In this document: piece by piece, positions 24,341-33,326 of the stretch
How positions within the stretch are numbered: the first letter of the stretch is position 1
How the letters are laid out: each line of letters begins with the position of its first letter
DNA from: Bacteroidales bacterium
GTDB lineage: Bacteria; Bacteroidota; Bacteroidia; Bacteroidales; Bacteroidaceae
Assembly (NCBI GenBank): GCA_015060865.1
Contig: SUXS01000003.1
Span: 111,297 to 175,296 of the forward strand
Length of the DNA stretch: 64,000 nucleotides
Direction of reading: 5' to 3'
Notes under the pieces: generated by a model
What the model was told of the DNA's origin: nothing
Databases searched by the model: none
What the model saw: only the letters and a program-made list of their open reading frames with translations
Program-made: the position numbers and the translations under genes

Positions 24341-26308
24341 ATGGAAATAAACGACGAAATCAAAGCAACCGCAGCGAACAGCTACTCAGCGGAAAATATC
24401 CAAGTACTTGAAGGGCTTGAAGCTGTACGTAAGCGCCCTGCGATGTACATTGGCGACATCTCATCCAAGGGTTTGCACCACCTCGTATATGAGGTAGTGG
24501 ATAACTCTATCGACGAGGCACTGGCAGGCTATTGCAGCCACATCGAGGTATATATCAACGAAGACAACTCCATCACCGTACAGGATAACGGCCGCGGTAT
24601 TCCCGTAGACTGGCACGAGAAGGAGCAGCGCTCGGCACTCGAGGTTGTAATGACCGTGCTGCACGCCGGTGGCAAGTTCGACAAAGGCTCATACAAGGTA
24701 TCAGGCGGTCTGCATGGTGTAGGTGTATCGTGTGTGAACGCTCTGTCAACACACATGATGACCCAGGTATTCCGTGATGGGAAAATCTATCAGCAGGAGT
24801 ACTCTTGCGGTAAGCCTCTCTACGCAGTAAAGACCGTAGGCGATGCCGACCGCACCGGTACGCGCCAGCAGTTCTGGCCCGACCGCACCATCTTCACCGC
24901 ACACGAGTACAGCTACGACATTCTGGCCAACCGCATGCGCGAACTGGCATTCCTCAATGCCGGTATCACCATCACCCTTACCGACCTACGCGAGAAGGAT
25001 GAGGAGGGCAACGTACGCACCGAGACATTCCACTCGGAGGAGGGACTGAAAGAGTTTGTCCGCTATGTAGACTCTTCACGCGAGCACCTCTTCAACGACA
25101 TCATCTACCTCAACACCGAGAAGCAGGGTGTGCCCATCGAGGTAGCCATCATGTACAACACCTCCTACTCGGAGAACATACACTCCTACGTAAACAATAT
25201 CAACACCATCGAGGGTGGTACACACCTCGCCGGTTTCCGCACCGCGCTGACCCGCACCCTTAAGAAGTACGCCGAGGACACCAAGGCATTGGAGAAGGCC
25301 AAGGTAGAGATTGCCGGCGAGGACTTCCGCGAGGGCCTTACCGCCGTCATATCCATCAAGGTGGCAGAGCCTCAGTTTGAGGGACAGACCAAGACCAAGC
25401 TCGGCAACTCCGAGGTGGCAGGTGCCGTACAGCAGGCCGTAGGCGAGACACTCACCAACTACCTTGAGGAGCACCCGAAAGAGGCCAAGATGATTGTAGA
25501 CAAGGTGGTGCTGGCCGCACAGGCACGTATCGCAGCCCGCAAGGCACGCGAGAGTGTACAGCGCAAGAACCCCATGAGCGGTGGCGGATTGCCCGGCAAA
25601 CTGGCCGACTGCTCCGACAAGGACCCCATGAACTGCGAACTCTTCATCGTCGAGGGTGACTCGGCCGGCGGATCGGCCAAGCAGGGTCGCTCACGCCTCA
25701 CACAGGCCATCCTCCCCATCCGCGGTAAGATCTTCAACGTGGAACGTGTGATGTGGCACAAGGCCTTCGAGCACGAAGAGGTGAACAACATCATACAGGC
25801 CTTGGGCGTACGCTTCGGCCTCAACCCCGAGAACAGCAAGGAGGCCAACTACGAGAAGTTGCGCTACTACAAGACCATCATCATGACCGATGCCGACGTC
25901 GATGGTTCGCACATCGACACCCTCTTGATGACCCTCTTCTACCGCTACATGCCCGAGCTCATCGAGAACGGACACCTCTTCATCGCCACCCCACCCCTCT
26001 ACCTCTGTAGCAAGGGCAAGAACAAGCGCTACTGCTACGACGATGCCGATAAGGATCGCTTCATCGCCGAGTTCGGTAACGGCAGCGAGGCTGGTATCAC
26101 CATCCAGCGCTATAAGGGTCTTGGTGAGATGAACCCCGAGCAGTTGTGGGAGACTACCATGAACCCCGAGACACGACTCTTGAAGCAGGTGACCATCGAG
26201 AACGCCGCTGCTGCCGACTACGTATTCTCCATGCTCATGGGCGAGGACGTAGGTCCGCGTCGCGAGTTCATCGAGAAGAACGCTACCTATGCCAACATCG
26301 ACGCATAA
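24341..26308 (+). CDS. gyrB: DNA gyrase subunit B
   Basis: At 655 aa from ATG 24341 the protein starts M-E-I-N-D-E. It has the GHKL ATPase (V-L-E-G-L-E-A-V-R-K-R-P-A-M-Y-I-G; G-G-L-H-G-V-G), the transducer, and the TOPRIM domain with E-G-D-S-A-G-G-S-A-K-Q-G-R and D-A-D-V-D-G-S-H-I. The C-terminal Q-R-Y-K-G-L-G-E-M-N-P segment is also present. Together with GyrA (not in the window) it introduces negative supercoils using ATP. The Q-R-Y-K-G-L-G-E-M-N-P-x-Q-L-W form favours gyrase over topoisomerase IV. Confidence 0.96.
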   Translation: MEINDEIKATAANSYSAENIQVLEGLEAVRKRPAMYIGDISSKGLHHLVYEVVDNSIDEALAGYCSHIEVYINEDNSITVQDNGRGIPVDWHEKEQRSALEVVMTVLHAGGKFDKGSYKVSGGLHGVGVSCVNALSTHMMTQVFRDGKIYQQEYSCGKPLYAVKTVGDADRTGTRQQFWPDRTIFTAHEYSYDILANRMRELAFLNAGITITLTDLREKDEEGNVRTETFHSEEGLKEFVRYVDSSREHLFNDIIYLNTEKQGVPIEVAIMYNTSYSENIHSYVNNINTIEGGTHLAGFRTALTRTLKKYAEDTKALEKAKVEIAGEDFREGLTAVISIKVAEPQFEGQTKTKLGNSEVAGAVQQAVGETLTNYLEEHPKEAKMIVDKVVLAAQARIAARKARESVQRKNPMSGGGLPGKLADCSDKDPMNCELFIVEGDSAGGSAKQGRSRLTQAILPIRGKIFNVERVMWHKAFEHEEVNNIIQALGVRFGLNPENSKEANYEKLRYYKTIIMTDADVDGSHIDTLLMTLFYRYMPELIENGHLFIATPPLYLCSKGKNKRYCYDDADKDRFIAEFGNGSEAGITIQRYKGLGEMNPEQLWETTMNPETRLLKQVTIENAAAADYVFSMLMGEDVGPRREFIEKNATYANIDA

Positions 26309-26330
26309 GTTGTTCTAAGAGATAATTAGA

Positions 26331-26358
26331 AAAGCTAGGATCGATCCTAGCTTTTTTT
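26331..26358 (+). terminator. Terminator after gyrB
   Basis: A perfect 24-bp palindrome (AAAGCTAGGATC and its complement) is followed by a T run. A second weaker hairpin (GATAACCTCT ... TTAGAGGATTATC, 26377-26407) lies between it and the convergent ybeY gene. Confidence 0.9.
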
Positions 26359-26440
26359 ATTCGCCCTACTTGGGATGATAACCTCTGAGAAGAATTAGAG
26401 GATTATCATTACTCTCACTGAAAGACACATGGGCACCAAC

Positions 26441-26854
26441 CTATACCTTTATCCGTAGTGCCCTATTTTCTGCCTCTTCCATTACTTCACGCTCACCAGG
26501 TCCCTTGTCATTGATACCACAGAGATGCAGTATACCATGGATGATGGTACGATGCAGTTCCTCGTCATAATCGGTACCAAACTGTTCACTATTAGTACGC
26601 ACAGTGTCAAGGCTGATAAAAAGGTCACCACTAATGAGATTACCTTCGGAGTAGTCAAACGTAATGATATCAGTATAATAGTCGTGCTGCAAATACTCGC
26701 GGTTGACCTCCAATATACGTTCGTCAGAGCAGAATATATAGGCCACATCGCCCACTTGCTTACCATAGGTAGCTGCTACGGTTCGTATCCATGCCGTAGT
26801 AATACGTTTCTTGAGTTTTGGCATAGCTATGCCATCGGTCTGATAGGTTATCAT
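26441..26854 (-). CDS. ybeY: Endoribonuclease YbeY (16S rRNA maturation)
   Basis: The 137-aa protein has the metal-binding motif H-G-I-L-H-L-C-G-I-N-D, the Bacteroidetes form of H-G-x-L-H-L-x-G-x-D-H. The E-I/V-N-R-E-Y-L and T-D-I-I-T-F-D-Y segments are also typical. It acts in 16S rRNA 3' processing and ribosome quality control. The third metal ligand of the classical motif is not at its usual place. Confidence 0.93.
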   Translation of the reverse strand: MITYQTDGIAMPKLKKRITTAWIRTVAATYGKQVGDVAYIFCSDERILEVNREYLQHDYYTDIITFDYSEGNLISGDLFISLDTVRTNSEQFGTDYDEELHRTIIHGILHLCGINDKGPGEREVMEEAENRALRIKV

Positions 26855-26919
26855 GATTGAGTTTTTAGTTTCAAATTATGAATTCTCCGAGTACTCAGAG
26901 GCTCTGAGCACTCAATCGA

Positions 26920-28152
26920 TTATCCAAAAAATAGATAACATATAAATATTGCTGAAAGAATACCTGCCAAATCGGCAATCAATCCACAAGTAGCAGCATA
27001 GCGAGTTTTACGGATACCTACACTGCCGAAATATACGGCCAGAATATAGAAGGTGGTATCAGTAGCCCCCTGAAAGAGACAGGCTAGACGTCCTACAAAT
27101 GAATCTGCTCCATAGGTTGTCATAGCATCTACCATCAATCCGCGCGCACCACTTCCGCTCAAAGGTTTCATAAAAGCTGTAGGAAGTGCACCCACAAACT
27201 CGGTATCACCACCTAATACGCCTACACACCAGGCAATGCCATCAATAAGGAAACCCATGGCTCCAGAAGCACGGAAAACGCCTATCGCCACCAGTATAGC
27301 CACAAGATAGGGGATGATGCGTACTGCTGTCTCGAAACCCTCTTTAGCCCCTTCGATAAAGGTATCGTAAACATTGATTTTCTTTCGCATACCTGCCAAT
27401 ACGAAGCAGACGATAATACTGAAAAGGAACACATTGGCAAAGGTAGATGATGCCATATCCATTTGCTCGCGCGACATAGCGCTGAAGCCCCAAATGATAA
27501 ACGCCACCAGGGTACATATTCCTCCAAGAAACAGCAACAAAGTACGGTTAAACAGATTGATGCGCTGGTACAGGCAGGTAACGATAAGGCCTACAAAGGT
27601 AGAAAAGAAAGTAGCAAGCAAGATAGGCACGAACACATCAGTAGGCTGCGCAGCCCCCATCTGTGCACGATATACCATCACACTGATAGGTACCAACGTA
27701 AGTCCTGAGGTGTTGAGCACCAAGAACATTATCATGGGATTAGTGGCGGTATCCTTTTTCGGATTCAATTCCTGCAACTGCTCCATCGCCTTGAGTCCCA
27801 TGGGCGTTGCTGCATTGTCGAGTCCCAACATATTAGCAGCAAAATTCATGAAGATAGTACCCGTAACAGGGTGCCCCTTGGGTATATCAGGAAAGACCTT
27901 CGAGAATACCGGAGCTAACCAACGTGCCACAACATTGACCACTCCGCCCTTCTCACCGATACGCATGATTCCTAACCATAAAGAAAGTACACCAGTAAGC
28001 CCTAAAGATATCTCAAAAGCCGACTTGGCTGAAGAAAACGTGGAGTTCATTATAGCGGGAAACACCTCTACATCACCCATAAACACCAGGCGCAGCAAGG
28101 CTACCACAAAAGCGATAAGGATAAAAGCTATCCAGATATAATTAAGTACCAT
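26920..28152 (-). CDS. Nucleoside-recognition (Gate) membrane protein, fused SpmA/SpmB type
   Basis: The 410-aa polytopic protein has two Gate domains. The N-terminal half resembles SpmA (N-F-A-A-N-M-L-G-L-D-N-A-A-T-P-M-G-L-K-A) and the C-terminal half SpmB (K-P-L-S-G-S-G-A-R-G and F-Q-G-A-T-D-T-T-F-Y-I-L-A-V-Y-F-G). In Bacillus these are separate spore maturation proteins; in non-sporing Bacteroidetes the fused protein has no known substrate. It is read in the same direction as the downstream ybeY. Confidence 0.9.
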   Translation of the reverse strand: MVLNYIWIAFILIAFVVALLRLVFMGDVEVFPAIMNSTFSSAKSAFEISLGLTGVLSLWLGIMRIGEKGGVVNVVARWLAPVFSKVFPDIPKGHPVTGTIFMNFAANMLGLDNAATPMGLKAMEQLQELNPKKDTATNPMIMFLVLNTSGLTLVPISVMVYRAQMGAAQPTDVFVPILLATFFSTFVGLIVTCLYQRINLFNRTLLLFLGGICTLVAFIIWGFSAMSREQMDMASSTFANVFLFSIIVCFVLAGMRKKINVYDTFIEGAKEGFETAVRIIPYLVAILVAIGVFRASGAMGFLIDGIAWCVGVLGGDTEFVGALPTAFMKPLSGSGARGLMVDAMTTYGADSFVGRLACLFQGATDTTFYILAVYFGSVGIRKTRYAATCGLIADLAGILSAIFICYLFFG

Positions 28153-28183
28153 ACGCTGTGCTCTTTATGATTCACTAAATCCA

Positions 28184-29257
28184 TTACTTTGCCTGAACAT
28201 TCTGTTCCCTACGTGCCATCTCCTTGGCCGACCACTGCTGCAGTCGCTTGTATTCCTTTTTGGTGAGACGCATGAATGAGCCATGCTGAGGACCTGTGAC
28301 TCCTTCAATGTTAATTGGATCAGAAAAGTTGCGCAGGTACTTGTCGGCCTTGCAGATACGATAGTTTTTAGGTTTTGAAGAGTACTCTATGTATGCCACA
28401 CGCCAAGTGCTGTCTCCGACAAGCTGGAAGGCTGACGAGCCTTCGCACTTCTTGCGGCCCTCAAAATCTACATAATCATCCTCAATGGGCTCACTCCAAG
28501 GCCCCTGTAGTGTAGGAGCTGTTGCCGTATAGATACCAGGTTTACCACCCTCCTTCTTGATCAACATGTGATACAGGCCGTCGCTTTCAAGATAGTTGAT
28601 GTCAGCATCAATGGTCGCATACCCCCAATCGAAGAGAAGCTGCGGCTTGGTAAGACAGGTAAACGACTTGTCGGCATACGAGTAATACATACGATCATAC
28701 TGCTCCTCCTCGCGGTTGAGCATCGAATAATACACCATATATCCCCCCTTGTCGCCATTGGGCCACAGATACTCGGCATCCCAAAATATTTGCGGTGCCC
28801 ATACACGGTCGATAGTGCTAAAATCTGCATATACATCGGGAGCATCGGCATTGCAAAAGATGGTCGGACCCTTGCGGAAATCAAAGGTTACCGACTCCCA
28901 ATGGATGAGGTCATCACTACGTAGCAGGTCGATGCCGTAGTTATCCCACACACGCGACTTACGCACACACATGTCTGTGGTTACCATCACATAACCCTTC
29001 TTGTCATATGAACGGGTAATATAAGCATCGCGTGTACCCCCTTCGATACGTGCATGTTCCTCAGGATCAAAGATAGGATCACCACCTATAATGTCCTCAT
29101 AGTGGTATCCATCACGACTGATGGCATAGGCAGTCCACTCTCCCCTATCACTCATGTGACAATATAGGTATCCATAATCGTCTTTCAACGTATTGTCTGC
29201 ACAAGAGATGACACACATCATTATTGTCAGGACGTATAGCATACGAGTCTTTTTCAT
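28184..29257 (-). CDS. Glycoside hydrolase family 43-like lipoprotein
   Basis: From the ATG at 29257 the protein has 357 aa, beginning with a lipoprotein signal peptide whose lipobox is V-I-S-C (Cys near residue 18). The rest fits a five-bladed GH43-type propeller: V-W-A-P-Q-I-F-W-D, then I-D-A-D-I-N-Y-L, then C-E-G-S-S-A-F with a candidate acid Glu. GH43 enzymes act on arabinan, xylan or galactan side chains; the specificity here is unknown. Upstream in-frame ATGs (to 29317) overlap the CYTH gene and lack a signal peptide, so they are less likely. Confidence 0.8.
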   Translation of the reverse strand: MKKTRMLYVLTIMMCVISCADNTLKDDYGYLYCHMSDRGEWTAYAISRDGYHYEDIIGGDPIFDPEEHARIEGGTRDAYITRSYDKKGYVMVTTDMCVRKSRVWDNYGIDLLRSDDLIHWESVTFDFRKGPTIFCNADAPDVYADFSTIDRVWAPQIFWDAEYLWPNGDKGGYMVYYSMLNREEEQYDRMYYSYADKSFTCLTKPQLLFDWGYATIDADINYLESDGLYHMLIKKEGGKPGIYTATAPTLQGPWSEPIEDDYVDFEGRKKCEGSSAFQLVGDSTWRVAYIEYSSKPKNYRICKADKYLRNFSDPINIEGVTGPQHGSFMRLTKKEYKRLQQWSAKEMARREQNVQAK

Positions 29258-29267
29258 GTATTGCATT

Positions 29268-29744
29268 TTATAGTTTATTGTCCCATGTTGTATAGGGATG
29301 CTTACTGATATAGGCATTATAATAACGGTGATTACCTGTCACCTCCTCACCTAAGAAAGGCGGTCGCTCATAGGATTCATTTACATCGGATAGCTCTATC
29401 TCGGCAAAAACAAGCCCCTCATTCTCTCCGTGAAATTCATCTATCTCCACTGTGTGCATGCCACTCCTCACCAAGTAACGCGTCTTCTCAATCCGCCCAG
29501 CACGGCAGAGAGAGAACAAGTCGCGAGCATCCTCCAGCGTAATCTCCTTTTCCCATTCAAAACGACTGATACCATCCATTGAAGGGCCCTTAATCGTAAG
29601 GTATCCCTTGTCACCACGGGTACGTACACGCACCGTATGACCATGGCCACTGCAGATATACCCTTGAAGTATCTCCGACTTGTCGTAGGCCAACGCCCGA
29701 TAACTGTCATCAGTAACAAGGAACTTACGCTCTATTTCCTGCAT
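29268..29744 (-). CDS. CYTH-domain protein (triphosphate tunnel family)
   Basis: The 158-aa protein begins with the diagnostic E-I-E-R-K-F. It continues with T-V-R-V-R-T-R-G-D-K-G-Y-L-T-I-K-G and the acidic V-E-I-D-E-F-H-G motif of the tunnel. Members bind or hydrolyse triphosphates such as inorganic PPPi with a divalent metal. The start codon overlaps the prfB stop as TAATG, which implies translational coupling. Confidence 0.93.
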   Translation of the reverse strand: MQEIERKFLVTDDSYRALAYDKSEILQGYICSGHGHTVRVRTRGDKGYLTIKGPSMDGISRFEWEKEITLEDARDLFSLCRAGRIEKTRYLVRSGMHTVEIDEFHGENEGLVFAEIELSDVNESYERPPFLGEEVTGNHRYYNAYISKHPYTTWDNKL

Positions 29745-30859
29745 TATGACTCCTCTGAAGAATTCGACATAAGGTACGATTTGATAAACCCGTCAATCTT
29801 GCCATCCATCACCCCATTTACATCAGAGGTCTGGTAATTGGTGCGGTGATCCTTTACCCGACGGTCATCAAACACATAGCTTCGTATCTGTGACCCCCAC
29901 TCAATCTTCTTCTTGCCAGCCTCAACCTTAGCCTGCTCCTCCATACGGTGCTGCAACTCACGATCATAGAGCTGTGAGCGTAACAGACGTAAGGCGTTTT
30001 CCTTATTCTTAGGTTGGTCGCGAGTCTCGGTATTCTCAATCATAATCTCTTCTTCTACACCAGTGTAGGGATCCTTATACTGATAACGAAGGCGCACACC
30101 AGACTCCACCTTATTCACATTTTGACCACCGGCGCCGCCACTTCTGAAGGTGTCCCATGAGAGCAAGGCTGGATTAATCTCAATCTCGATACTATCATCG
30201 ATGAGCGGTGTCACAAACACCGATGCAAACGAGGTCATACGTTTTCCTTGCGCATTGTAGGGCGACACACGCACGAGACGATGCACCCCATTCTCACCTT
30301 TCAAGTATCCGTAAGCAAAGGGACCTTCCAACTCCATAGTCACCGTTTTGATGCCAGCCTCATCTCCATCCTGCAAGTTCGAGACGCGCAACTTGTAGTT
30401 ATTGGCCTCAGCCCAACGCATATACATACGCATGAGCATTGATGCCCAATCCTGCGCCTCAGTGCCTCCGGCACCCGAGTTGATTTTGAGCACACAGTCC
30501 ATATTATCAGCCTCTTCACGTAGCATATTCTTCAGTTCCAAAGCCTCAATAGCCTCTATGGCCACTGCATAAGCAGTATCCACCTCAGCCTCGGTCACCA
30601 GCTCATCTTTACAAAAGTCAAATGCTATCTCAACCTCATCAGCCAGACTCTTCACCTGCTTGTAACCCTCAATCCACGACTGCAGATCCTTGACTTTCTT
30701 CATCTGTGCCTCAGCCTTCTTGGCATCGTCCCAAAAGCCGGGCACCTGCGTACGCAGCTGTTCCTCTTCTACCTGTATTTGTTTATCCTCAATAGCAAGG
30801 TAACGCTTCAAGGCCTCAGTGCGTTCCTTGACATCTTTTAATTGATCAAGTGTAATCAT
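29744..30859 (-). CDS. prfB: Peptide chain release factor 2, without programmed frameshift
   Basis: The 371-aa protein is continuous from M-I-T-L-D-Q-L-K-D. The catalytic GGQ loop is in G-A-G-G-Q-N-V-N, and S-G-A-G-G-T-E-A-Q-D-W lies in domain 2. The stop-codon recognition tripeptide is S-P-Y (V-S-P-Y-N-A-Q-G-K-R-M) where S-P-F is canonical. No internal UGA or +1 shift site is needed to read the first 30 codons, so the autoregulatory frameshift found in many bacteria is absent. It terminates translation at UGA and UAA. Confidence 0.96.
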   Translation of the reverse strand: MITLDQLKDVKERTEALKRYLAIEDKQIQVEEEQLRTQVPGFWDDAKKAEAQMKKVKDLQSWIEGYKQVKSLADEVEIAFDFCKDELVTEAEVDTAYAVAIEAIEALELKNMLREEADNMDCVLKINSGAGGTEAQDWASMLMRMYMRWAEANNYKLRVSNLQDGDEAGIKTVTMELEGPFAYGYLKGENGVHRLVRVSPYNAQGKRMTSFASVFVTPLIDDSIEIEINPALLSWDTFRSGGAGGQNVNKVESGVRLRYQYKDPYTGVEEEIMIENTETRDQPKNKENALRLLRSQLYDRELQHRMEEQAKVEAGKKKIEWGSQIRSYVFDDRRVKDHRTNYQTSDVNGVMDGKIDGFIKSYLMSNSSEES

Positions 30860-30885
30860 CTAATCCTCTTTTCTAAAAAACGTTA

Positions 30886-30916
30886 CAAAGATAACACATG
30901 CCAAGAGGAGAACAAA
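30886..30916 (-). promoter_or_regulatory. Promoter for prfB-CYTH-GH43 operon
   Basis: On the minus strand TTTG (30913-30916) is 19 nt from TATCTTTG (30886-30893), a textbook Bacteroidetes arrangement. The prfB ATG is 26 nt downstream. Confidence 0.75.
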
Positions 30917-30949
30917 ATAAATCAACCTATTTTTCCCCCATAAATAAAG

Positions 30950-30979
30950 GTACGGGAGATATGGGGGCGATATCCCGTG
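30950..30979. other. Short hairpin in the prfB / HHH intergenic region
   Basis: ACGGGAGATAT and ATATCCCGT can pair around a G-rich loop. No T run follows. The rest of this 310-bp gap holds the two divergent promoters and no gene. Confidence 0.35.
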
Positions 30980-31130
30980 CAACTCGGGACCAACGAATCT
31001 GTTTCTTGATATTCACTTTCGGCTACGTCAAGAATTCCATAAAGCATCAATCGCGCGCTGTAAAATTTAGGCTAAACACTTGTTCGATGAGAAATGTGTT
31101 AGCAAGCTTCATATTTCGTTTGCTTATTGC

Positions 31131-31138
31131 TATCTTTG
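31131..31138 (+). promoter_or_regulatory. -7 promoter element for the helix-hairpin-helix gene
   Basis: TATCTTTG fits TAnnTTTG and is 31 nt before the ATG at 31170. Confidence 0.65.
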
Positions 31139-31169
31139 CAACAAACCGCGAAGATAGAATTAATTTGTT

Positions 31170-33257
31170 ATGGCAAAGCATTTCACCTCGATACGACAGA
31201 CAGTACTCCTGGGGCTATGGCTACTCTGTACATTGCCCACCTCGGCGCAGTTCCTCTCGTGGGACGACTTCGTGGAGCAGCTTTTCGTGGAGGCTGAAAG
31301 CGAGGGCGAAGAGGCGCTGGTGGCCGCCGAGAACCTATACGACGACTACATGCACTGGCATGCCCACCCCATCAACATCAACCGTGCCGACAGTACGGAG
31401 CTGCAACAGTTGGGCTTCCTCACCGACTGGCAGATTGAGGGCATACACTATTATATATATAGGTATGGTGCTCTGCGCAGTGTGGGCGAACTGATGCTTA
31501 TCCCCGAGCTCGACTACCACACACGCCAGCTGCTGTCGTACTTCGTCACCTTCGGTCCACCGGAAGAGAAGAAGAAGGATTCTCGCGACACCTGGCGCCG
31601 TATGCTCACCCGAGGACGCAGCGAGCTCTCCTCACGGCTCGACATCCCGCTCTACAGACGGGCAGGCTATGCGCCACGCACACAGAGCCAGCTCGACGCA
31701 GCGCCTTCGCGCTACTACACAGGCAACGCGCTCTACCACAACCTGCGCTACAACTACCGCTACGGCACACGCCTCTCGTGGGGCGTCAGCGCAGAGAAAG
31801 ATGCGGGCGAACCCATCTTTACCGCCACCACTCCCCTACCCGATTACCTATCGGGCTACATACAGTTGGGCGATATGGGCATACTCAAGAATCTGGTGGT
31901 GGGCAACTATCGTCTGCGCTTCGGACAGGGACTGATACTCAACTCCGACTTTGCCCTCGGCAAGACGATGCTGTTGCAAGGTTTGGGCCGACAAAGTGCC
32001 TCCATCAAGCCTCATCGGGGCACGGGCGAAGGCAACTACTACACAGGAGCTGCAGCTACCGTAGCGTGGCATTCGTGGCAGTTCACCGCTTTTGCTTCGT
32101 ACCGACAGCTCGACGCTACACTCAATGGCGCTGCCATCAGTACCTTGAAGACCGACGGCTATCACCGCACACCTACCGAACTGGCACGCCGTGGCAACAC
32201 ACGCGGCAACCTCTTCGGAGCGCACCTCGGATACAGCAATCATGGTCTGCACGTGGGGCTGACAGCGTTGTACCAGTCGTTCAACCGCCTCTTTGCTCTC
32301 CCCACACAAAGCTACAAGCGCTATGCACCGCAGGGGCACACCTTCTTCAATGCCTCGGCCGACTATGCCTGGCATCATCATCGCCTGAGCATCATAGGCG
32401 AGACCGCCGTGGATGGCAAAGGTTCCGTGGCCACTCTTAATATGCTGCGCGTGAAGGCGGTAGACGGACTACACTTCACCCTGCTGCAGCGCTACTATGC
32501 CCATGACTTCTGGGCACTGGAGGGCAAGAGCTTCTCCACCTCATCAGACATCCGAAACGAGCAGGGCGTATATCTCGGTGCCGAGTGGCAGCCCCATCGC
32601 CGCTTCGTGCTCACGGCATACGCCGACGGCTACCATTTCCCCTATCTGCGCTATCGAGTGTCGGCTCCATCGTATGGAACCGATGGTGTGGTCACTGCCC
32701 GTTATATGCCCAGCGATGCACACAGCCTACTGCTTCGCTACCGCTTCCGCCTGAAGCAGCGCGACGTAGCCGAAGGATATCGCCTGCCCAATGGAGGGTT
32801 GCTCAATGAATGGACACATCGCTTGCGACTGCAATGGAGCGGTACGCTGACGCCACTGCTGAGTTGCCAGGCACTGATGGAAGGTTGTCTCGTACAAGCC
32901 GAGACACTCTCCACGGGCGCAATGGCCAGCGCACAAGCTACCTACTCCCCCACCCTTGGCCAGCACGCCCTGCGCATTTCGTGCGGACTCACCGCCTTCC
33001 GTGCCGACTATGCCGCCCGGCTCTATGGCTACGAGCGCGGACTCCTCTATGCCTACAACTACCAGATGTACTACGGTACGGGACTGCGCAGCTACCTGCT
33101 CCTACAGTATAACCACAAAGAGACCCCACGCCTTACCGCCACCGCCAAGCTTGGCGCTACACACTATCTCGACCGCACTACCATTGGCAGTGGAGCCGCA
33201 ATGATTGATGCCTGCCACCGAGAGGATATACAGTTGCAGGTGAGGTATACGTTCTAA
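31170..33257 (+). CDS. Secreted helix-hairpin-helix protein, probable outer-membrane component
   Basis: The 695-aa protein has a signal peptide (about 1-26), then a ComEA-like helix-hairpin-helix segment (I-N-I-N-R-A-D-S-T-E-L-Q-Q-L-G-F-L-T-D-W-Q, about 60-80, and a second L-M-L-I-P-E-L-D). The remaining ~550 residues are rich in alternating aromatic/polar beta strands ending in V-R-Y-T-F, an outer-membrane-barrel style terminus. The family is frequent in Bacteroidetes; its function is unknown. The HHH motif suggests DNA contact, so a role in DNA uptake or surface DNA binding is conceivable but unproven. Confidence 0.8.
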   Translation: MAKHFTSIRQTVLLGLWLLCTLPTSAQFLSWDDFVEQLFVEAESEGEEALVAAENLYDDYMHWHAHPININRADSTELQQLGFLTDWQIEGIHYYIYRYGALRSVGELMLIPELDYHTRQLLSYFVTFGPPEEKKKDSRDTWRRMLTRGRSELSSRLDIPLYRRAGYAPRTQSQLDAAPSRYYTGNALYHNLRYNYRYGTRLSWGVSAEKDAGEPIFTATTPLPDYLSGYIQLGDMGILKNLVVGNYRLRFGQGLILNSDFALGKTMLLQGLGRQSASIKPHRGTGEGNYYTGAAATVAWHSWQFTAFASYRQLDATLNGAAISTLKTDGYHRTPTELARRGNTRGNLFGAHLGYSNHGLHVGLTALYQSFNRLFALPTQSYKRYAPQGHTFFNASADYAWHHHRLSIIGETAVDGKGSVATLNMLRVKAVDGLHFTLLQRYYAHDFWALEGKSFSTSSDIRNEQGVYLGAEWQPHRRFVLTAYADGYHFPYLRYRVSAPSYGTDGVVTARYMPSDAHSLLLRYRFRLKQRDVAEGYRLPNGGLLNEWTHRLRLQWSGTLTPLLSCQALMEGCLVQAETLSTGAMASAQATYSPTLGQHALRISCGLTAFRADYAARLYGYERGLLYAYNYQMYYGTGLRSYLLLQYNHKETPRLTATAKLGATHYLDRTTIGSGAAMIDACHREDIQLQVRYTF

Positions 33258-33261
33258 GAAA

Positions 33262-33303
33262 AAACAATTGGGTTAGATGCTTGAAGCACACTAACCCAAT
33301 TTG
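33262..33303. terminator. Bidirectional terminator between convergent genes
   Basis: AATTGGGTTAG (33266-33276) pairs perfectly with CTAACCCAATT (33291-33301), with A-rich and T-rich flanks. It serves the HHH gene and the convergent PL11 gene. Confidence 0.85.
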
Positions 33304-33326
33304 AATATTTGTCACACTTACGAATG

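Noticed and set aside
29744..30859. Programmed frameshift in prfB
   Set aside because: The reading frame is continuous through the region where the internal stop normally lies.
30898..31494. 198-codon plus-strand frame upstream of and overlapping the HHH gene
   Set aside because: It is out of frame with the HHH gene, covers the prfB promoter and shows no known domain.
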